Source: Planctomycetaceae bacterium (GTDB lineage: Bacteria; Planctomycetota; Planctomycetia; Pirellulales; Pirellulaceae). From it: a DNA stretch of 10,703 nt. Positions 6,557 through 10,703 of the stretch are shown here, in pieces (the first letter of the stretch is position 1; each line of letters opens with the position of its first letter). Location: positions 1 to 10,703 of the forward strand of contig JABHUV010000206.1 in the NCBI GenBank assembly GCA_018658605.1, read 5' to 3'. The translations under genes and the position numbers were made by a program. The notes beneath the pieces are model-generated. The model made no database searches and had not been told where the DNA came from. It worked only from the letters and a program-made list of their open reading frames with translations.

Positions 6557-7702
6557 ATGCTATGTAACTTACTTATACGCGGCGGAACCGTTATCGATGC
6601 TGCCGCCGGGCATCATCAAATCATGGACGTCGCCATCACCGGGGACCGCATCGTTGCCGTTGGCGAGTCCTTGGAGTATCAAGCTAACCAAGTCATTGAT
6701 GCTAGCGGGTTAATTGTTAGCCCTGGATTAATCGACTTACATGTCCATGTATATCAACATCACATACCGATCAGTCTTAATGCGGATGAACTGTCGATTG
6801 CCGGTGGGGTTACCACTCAACTAGATGCTGGAAGTGCTGGTTCCTACAACTTTGATGGTTTTCGCCGTGACTATATCGACCGCGCTAACACTGAGGTTTT
6901 AGGGTTAGTTAATTTGGCATGTACGGGTCTGGTAGCGGCTAACCTAGGCGAATTAATGGATCCACGACACTCTGATCCAGCGGGAGTCATAGCCACCATT
7001 GAGCGTCATGCGGATGTTGCCGTTGGTGTGAAAATTCGAGCAGGTGCTCATATCATTGGCAGCGGACAACAGGGTTGGGATCATTTCCTAGCTGCTGTCG
7101 CCGCTGCGCGAGATTCAAACACTTGGCTAATGATTCACATCGGAGAATGTCCGATGACGTTGCCAGAAATGATGCCGCACTTACAACCGGGCGATTGCAT
7201 TACCCATTGCTTTAAGGGTGGCAGTACGACATTACTTGATGAAAACCAACATGTATTTAAAGAAATCAAGCAAGCAGCCGACGAGGGAATCATTTTTGAT
7301 GTTGGCCATGGATTTGGTAGTTTTCATTGGGATATTGTCACTGCTTGCCTTGATCAAGAGTTGTTGCCCAATACGATCAGCACCGACCTCCACCTAAAAA
7401 ACGTACACGGGCCGGTCTATGATATGCCCACTACGATGTCAAAATTCTTAATGCTCGGCTTGTCACTTACCCAAGTATTTGAAATGTCGACGCTCGCTCC
7501 AGCAAAAGTCCTCGGTCGCGAAGCGGAAATCGGGACACTCAAAGTTGGCAGCCGAGCAGACGTGGCGCTCTTTGAAATGAACACCGGCGAGTTCAAGTTT
7601 ACCGACAGTTATCAACAAGTTCGTAGTGGCTCACAACGACTCAAAGCTGTGGGGACCGTTCAAGGCGGGACATTAGCACCAGGCTGGACACAATACAAAT
7701 GA
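6557..7702 (+). CDS. Amidohydrolase/deacetylase, cog3964 type (EF_0837/Atu3266-like)
   Basis: From the ATG at 6557 this is a 381-residue metal-dependent hydrolase of the amidohydrolase superfamily. It begins with the beta-rich MLCNLLIRGGTVID segment typical of these enzymes. Metal-centre residues are visible in order: H62 and H64 (IDLHVHVYQH), K159 as likely bridging carboxylated lysine (VGVKIRAG), H194 (MIHIGE), H217 (ITHCFKGG) and D277 (ISTDLHLKNVHG). A C-terminal beta-sandwich strand pattern follows (IGTLKVGSRADVALFE). Proteins of this group are often labelled dihydroorotase, but characterised relatives hydrolyse small acetylated alpha-substituted carboxylates. No pyrimidine genes are nearby. 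The frame stays open back to a TTG at 6428, but those 43 codons lack family similarity and would overlap the promoter, so I reject them. The SelA-like gene opposite is the classic partner of this family. Confidence 0.85.
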   Translation: MLCNLLIRGGTVIDAAAGHHQIMDVAITGDRIVAVGESLEYQANQVIDASGLIVSPGLIDLHVHVYQHHIPISLNADELSIAGGVTTQLDAGSAGSYNFDGFRRDYIDRANTEVLGLVNLACTGLVAANLGELMDPRHSDPAGVIATIERHADVAVGVKIRAGAHIIGSGQQGWDHFLAAVAAARDSNTWLMIHIGECPMTLPEMMPHLQPGDCITHCFKGGSTTLLDENQHVFKEIKQAADEGIIFDVGHGFGSFHWDIVTACLDQELLPNTISTDLHLKNVHGPVYDMPTTMSKFLMLGLSLTQVFEMSTLAPAKVLGREAEIGTLKVGSRADVALFEMNTGEFKFTDSYQQVRSGSQRLKAVGTVQGGTLAPGWTQYK

Positions 7703-7721
7703 TAAGGGTTTCCATCCTTAT
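7702..7721. terminator. Small inverted repeat between convergent stop codons
   Basis: ATAAGG (7702-7707) and CCTTAT (7716-7721) form a perfect 6-bp stem with an 8-nt loop. The stem overlaps the TGA of the amidohydrolase and the stop codon of the convergent transporter gene. A short T-run follows on the plus strand. With only 15 bp between the genes, this could be a weak bidirectional terminator. The stem is short and AT-rich, so confidence is low. Confidence 0.35.
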
Positions 7722-9049
7722 TTGGCAGCCGATAATTGTTTGGTACAATCCACACACGCCCAGCAAATCGCACATAGACAATAACAAACAAAACCGAACA
7801 CTAATACTGGTAACCAGCCAGCCACATTGTTGGCATCGTTAGGAATCATATATCCTTGAATAATCGACCCTGCAATTCCGATCACAATCGCAAACGAATT
7901 AACGAAAGCAAATAAAGTCGCCGTAAAACACCCGCCCATATCCGTTATAGCGCCCCAACGAGTTGCCAAAGAAATGTCCGCGAAAATCTTAACGACTCCC
8001 AACAAGATACAAAACAAATAGGGATCCTCTTTAACAAACAAAGCAATAAATAACATCACGGCTGCCATCCCCTTACCCATAGCACCCATAATTCGTCTTG
8101 CTTGTCGTCGACCCCTGCGAGCAGTAATTTTATCGTTGAGAAATCCACCCAGTACGCCACCAATAGCACCACCTATTAGCGGCAACGAAGAATAAATTCC
8201 CATCTCTTTGTAGCTCAGTCCATGAGCATTTTTCAGAAACATCGGAATCCAACCGGAGAAGATGTGGTCGGCAACAGTAGAAAAGCTAGCCGCGAAACAG
8301 AGCAGTAGTACATGGGCTCGCACACTTTTAGGGCAGTTTCGCAGCATCTCCCTATACGATGGACGTGTTTTCTTTTCTTCGGATTCACCCCGTAAACCCA
8401 CAAGGTCAATCTCAGCTTGATTCACTCGTGGGTGTAACTCCGGAGAATTGCGGACAATAATCAAAAACAACCCTGCTAGTACCAACCCCGATGAGGCCAG
8501 CATGATCAGCACGGTCTGCCAACCGTAACCTAAAATGCCAATCATCACAGTTGCAACTAAGATATTCGTAACGGCACCGCCGAACCTCGCAAAAAACACT
8601 CCTAACCAACCTTGAATCGTCGTCCGTACACTTTCATGAAACCATTTCCTTGTTAGCCAGCCGAGCGAGGCGAATACAGCCGATTGCCCCGCACCGAGAA
8701 GTATCCGTCCAGCGTATAGACACCCGATAGCCGGTGCACCTGCATGCAGCGCCAAACCAACGGACCAAGTCACGATCGATGCCGTTAAAAACAAGTCTGC
8801 TCCGACGACATCAACCAACATTCCGGCCGGTATCTGTACACCTCCATAAAACACCGAGAACAAGGCATCTAAGTAGCCCAAACTGGCGTTATCTAACCCA
8901 TACGCCTCAGCGATATCGGGCTTCAGCACGCCAAAGGTATAACGATGGACATACAACATCCACGACGTCAGGCAACCCATCGTAAAGACGGACCACCGTA
9001 CTTTTGTAGGAGCCGTTACCGTCTCAGTTTGTAGTTGAGTCCTATCCAA
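7718..9049 (-). CDS. MFS transporter, ACS (anion:cation symporter) type
   Basis: This 443-residue inner-membrane protein has about twelve hydrophobic segments. It resembles the ACS branch of the MFS, which takes up organic anions such as galactonate and glucarate. Diagnostic points are the helix-1 stretch ending MLYVHRYTFGVLKPDIAEAYGL (31-52) and an altered motif A, GMLVDVVGADLF (76-87). The central-loop sequence RNSPELHPRVNQAEIDL (200-216) resembles the 'P..HPRVN..E' segment of sugar-acid transporters. A basic loop, ARRGRRQARR, lies at 310-319. The start is TTG at 9047-9049, with GGAAG five bases upstream; the first internal ATG is codon 24, inside the first helix, and is unlikely. The gene lies 17 bp behind the enolase-superfamily gene and is the last gene of that operon. 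The substrate is probably the same acid handled by the neighbouring enzyme. Transport of this class is proton- or sodium-coupled. Confidence 0.8.
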   Translation of the reverse strand: MDRTQLQTETVTAPTKVRWSVFTMGCLTSWMLYVHRYTFGVLKPDIAEAYGLDNASLGYLDALFSVFYGGVQIPAGMLVDVVGADLFLTASIVTWSVGLALHAGAPAIGCLYAGRILLGAGQSAVFASLGWLTRKWFHESVRTTIQGWLGVFFARFGGAVTNILVATVMIGILGYGWQTVLIMLASSGLVLAGLFLIIVRNSPELHPRVNQAEIDLVGLRGESEEKKTRPSYREMLRNCPKSVRAHVLLLCFAASFSTVADHIFSGWIPMFLKNAHGLSYKEMGIYSSLPLIGGAIGGVLGGFLNDKITARRGRRQARRIMGAMGKGMAAVMLFIALFVKEDPYLFCILLGVVKIFADISLATRWGAITDMGGCFTATLFAFVNSFAIVIGIAGSIIQGYMIPNDANNVAGWLPVLVFGFVCYCLCAICWACVDCTKQLSAAK

Positions 9050-9066
9050 TTAATACTTCCAATCTT

Positions 9067-10179
9067 TCATCGCACTCTGAATTCTTCAATCACGTTTTCA
9101 TCTAACTTTATACCTAAACCGGGCTCTGTCGGAACAGGTACGCGACCTTCAATCACTTGGGGCAAGTTAGCCACAAGTTTCCGCATCAGCGGGCTGGGCC
9201 GCAGACAATATTCCACAAGATCACCATCCGCCACAGTCGAAATCCAATGCAAGGAGGCTGCTAGATTAATTCCCGTACTAAAACAATGCGGAACGACTCG
9301 CCGCCGCTGTGCCGTCGTCATCCGAGATATTCGTTGACAAGTCGTAATGCCACCACAAAAAGCGATATCTGGTTGCACGACATGCAATCCACAATCAATC
9401 AGTTCTTTGAAATCAAAGTGGGTCACATCGCCCTCACCACCTGCAATCGGTATCTGCGAACGTTTACAAAGCTCGCGATACCCGTGGCGATCATCCTGAC
9501 CAACAGGTTCTTCGAGCCACGTCAAATTAAACGGCTGAAACAGTTCGGTTCTCCCTAAAGCTGTTTCCCAATCCCAAGCGTGCCCCGCATCCACCATCAA
9601 ATCACGCTCGTCGCCAATCGCCTCTCGAGCCGCTTGCACATGGGCAACATCCACTGCGGCATCCCCCCCGATTGGTCCCCAGCCAAACTTAACTGCCGTG
9701 AGCCCCATTTCCACATATTGCTTGGCCATCTCGGCCGTTTGCTCAGGCGTATCGGCAAACAACACACTCGCATACGCTCGAACATCATCACGCATCCGCC
9801 CTCCTAACAACTCAGAAACCGGCTTCCCTTCGACTTGGCCTTTGATATCCCACAAAGCAATATCAGCGCCACTGATCGCATGAATTGCGGCGCCGCGGCG
9901 GCCATAGCGATTCGTCTCGTAGTACATCTTTTCCCATAACGCCACCGGATCGGTCGGATCTTCACCCAACAAAATCGACGTCAGACCGTGCCGTCGAGCG
10001 GCACTGCGAGGAGCATCAAAGCAAGCCTTGCAAACATAGGATTGACTAGTTACTTCGCCCACTCCTGTAATACCCTCATCCGTATGAATACGGACGATGA
10101 GCACATCCAGCGTTCCATCAGGAATGGCCTCCACATTGGGAACTCGCAAATGAATCGGTTCTACAGCCGTTATTTTCAT
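9067..10179 (-). CDS. Enolase-superfamily enzyme, mandelate racemase type (probable sugar-acid dehydratase)
   Basis: This 370-residue enzyme has the full architecture of the mandelate racemase/muconate-lactonising branch. The alpha+beta capping domain spans residues 1-125, including GITGVGEV, ISGADIALWDIKGQ and PVSELLGG. The barrel follows. Three magnesium ligands are visible on successive strands: D197 (LMVDAGHAW), E223 (LTWLEEPV) and E249 (IAGGEG). D271 (VVQPDIAFCGG) and H298 (VPHCFSTG) form the likely Asp-His dyad of the mandelate racemase subgroup. K164 (TAVKFGWG) stands where a KxK motif often occurs, but only one lysine is present. These residues suggest proton abstraction alpha to a carboxylate, then dehydration or racemisation. 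Neighbours favour a sugar-acid dehydratase; the exact substrate cannot be assigned. The ATG at 10179 lacks a good Shine-Dalgarno site and lies 25 bp after the MlrC-like gene. Confidence 0.83.
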   Translation of the reverse strand: MKITAVEPIHLRVPNVEAIPDGTLDVLIVRIHTDEGITGVGEVTSQSYVCKACFDAPRSAARRHGLTSILLGEDPTDPVALWEKMYYETNRYGRRGAAIHAISGADIALWDIKGQVEGKPVSELLGGRMRDDVRAYASVLFADTPEQTAEMAKQYVEMGLTAVKFGWGPIGGDAAVDVAHVQAAREAIGDERDLMVDAGHAWDWETALGRTELFQPFNLTWLEEPVGQDDRHGYRELCKRSQIPIAGGEGDVTHFDFKELIDCGLHVVQPDIAFCGGITTCQRISRMTTAQRRRVVPHCFSTGINLAASLHWISTVADGDLVEYCLRPSPLMRKLVANLPQVIEGRVPVPTEPGLGIKLDENVIEEFRVR

Positions 10180-10204
10180 GACACTTTATGCTCACTTACA
10201 GGTT

Positions 10205-10703
10205 TTACAACGAAAACTCAACATCATCATCCAACGGAAACATTGGGCGACCACAATTTTTGTAGGGTAAGCTTTTCAAATTTGCACTCGTGCTGCCCGC
10301 GACATCGATAGCCACAATATCCGCTGCAATATCTTCATAGTATGGCCGAAATCCATTTGGGCTTTTCACCACCACCACATCAAAATCTGCGGGCTGCAAT
10401 CCATGCTCGGTATAGACCATTTGACCGACAACATAAACAGCGACACTCGTCACCAACAACGTGATCGTTCCGCTTTTCAAGACAGCCGTAGTCCCCGCCT
10501 TTCCAAGCAATCCATTTTCATATTGAAATTGCCCGTCATGCAGTGACACCACCTCGAATGGCAGCTCCACTGGTGTAAACCGCTGAGGATCTAACTGACC
10601 ACCAATTGGCATTATAAACTCACCGCCGACCCCGACTTCGACCGCACGCTGCTCAACCGGAGCATCAACGACAGACACAAGCACCTTGCCTAGAAATCCA
10701 TAC
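10205..10703 (-). CDS. MlrC-like M81 family metallopeptidase, C-terminal part (runs off right edge)
   Basis: This is the last 165 codons of a minus-strand gene that continues beyond the window; the frame is open through the right edge. The peptide matches the C-terminal domain of MlrC-type (M81) proteins. A 'GVGGEFIMPIGGQLDPQRF' stretch is followed by VVSLHDGQFQYENGLLGKAG, then AVLKSGTITLLVTS, VVVVKSPNGFRPYYEDIA and a final LPYKNCGRPMFPLDDD. MlrC is the zinc-dependent peptidase known from microcystin breakdown, but most family members are in non-microcystin bacteria and have unknown substrates. The zinc-binding part is not in the window. A GTG at 10684 could be mistaken for a start, but six further codons (YGFLGK) continue the domain upstream. 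The gene is the first visible member of an operon with the enolase-superfamily enzyme and the transporter, separated by 25 and 17 bp. Confidence 0.8.
   Translation of the reverse strand, partial: YGFLGKVLVSVVDAPVEQRAVEVGVGGEFIMPIGGQLDPQRFTPVELPFEVVSLHDGQFQYENGLLGKAGTTAVLKSGTITLLVTSVAVYVVGQMVYTEHGLQPADFDVVVVKSPNGFRPYYEDIAADIVAIDVAGSTSANLKSLPYKNCGRPMFPLDDDVEFSL

Noticed and set aside
8412..8609. Alternative minus-strand frame inside the transporter gene
   Set aside because: It is an out-of-frame shadow within a well-supported membrane protein, with no recognisable domain or start signal.
9286..9558. Plus-strand open frame opposite the enolase-superfamily gene
   Set aside because: It runs antisense to an intact, motif-rich gene and its translation has no family features.
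10684..10703. GTG at 10684 as the true start of the MlrC-like gene
   Set aside because: The frame continues upstream to the window edge and the visible part is only the C-terminal domain of a much longer family.
1..10703. Mobile elements, CRISPR arrays, tRNA or rRNA genes, phage or defence genes
   Set aside because: No transposase or integrase motifs, spaced repeats, cloverleaf-like sequences or defence domains were seen on either strand.

Overview
The window looks like chromosomal DNA from a planctomycete, most likely a member of the Pirellulaceae. This is judged from protein style: a planctomycete-type NupG-like permease, a CpaB/CpaC pair with an acidic CpaB tail, and weak Shine-Dalgarno sites. 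Base composition is moderate and fairly even. I saw no tRNA, rRNA, insertion sequence, integrase or CRISPR array. Coding density is high; the longest gap between genes is about 245 bp.

Layout. (1) Positions 2-184 (+) hold the C-terminal end of a metallophosphoesterase. A candidate promoter and a complete nucleoside/H+ symporter-like MFS permease (320-1576, +) follow. (2) Positions 3854-1601 (-) hold a two-gene Flp/Tad-type unit: a CpaB/RcpC-like protein, then a CpaC/RcpA-like secretin-domain protein. No ATPase, Tad or pilin gene lies within the window. (3) Positions 6427-4101 (-) hold two tandem, clearly different PLP-dependent enzymes of the SelA-like/DgaE-like family. A likely intrinsic terminator follows them. 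(4) Head to head with that pair, a cog3964-type amidohydrolase (6557-7702, +) is read from a 129-bp divergent promoter region containing a perfect TATAAT. (5) Converging on the amidohydrolase is a minus-strand operon entering from the right edge: an MlrC-like M81 protein (partial), an enolase-superfamily sugar-acid dehydratase-like protein, and an ACS-type MFS organic-anion transporter.

How the genes may work together. Regions 3-5 read as a catabolic locus for a small acidic, probably acylated or amino-bearing compound. The transporter would bring it in, the amidohydrolase would remove an acyl group, the enolase-superfamily enzyme would dehydrate a sugar acid, and the SelA-like enzymes would do PLP-dependent beta-elimination or ammonia-lyase chemistry. 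SelA-like and cog3964 genes are known to travel together, for example in Enterococcus faecalis EF_0837/EF_0838. Here the SelA-like gene is duplicated, the usual KDPG-aldolase-like partner (DgaF type) is absent from the window, and an MlrC/enolase/MFS operon sits next door. The substrate cannot be read from the sequence, and a single shared pathway is inference.

Start codons that matter: the amidohydrolase most likely starts at 6557 rather than at the longest frame from 6428. The secretin most likely starts at 2785 rather than 2914. The CpaB-like and ACS-type transporter genes appear to use TTG.
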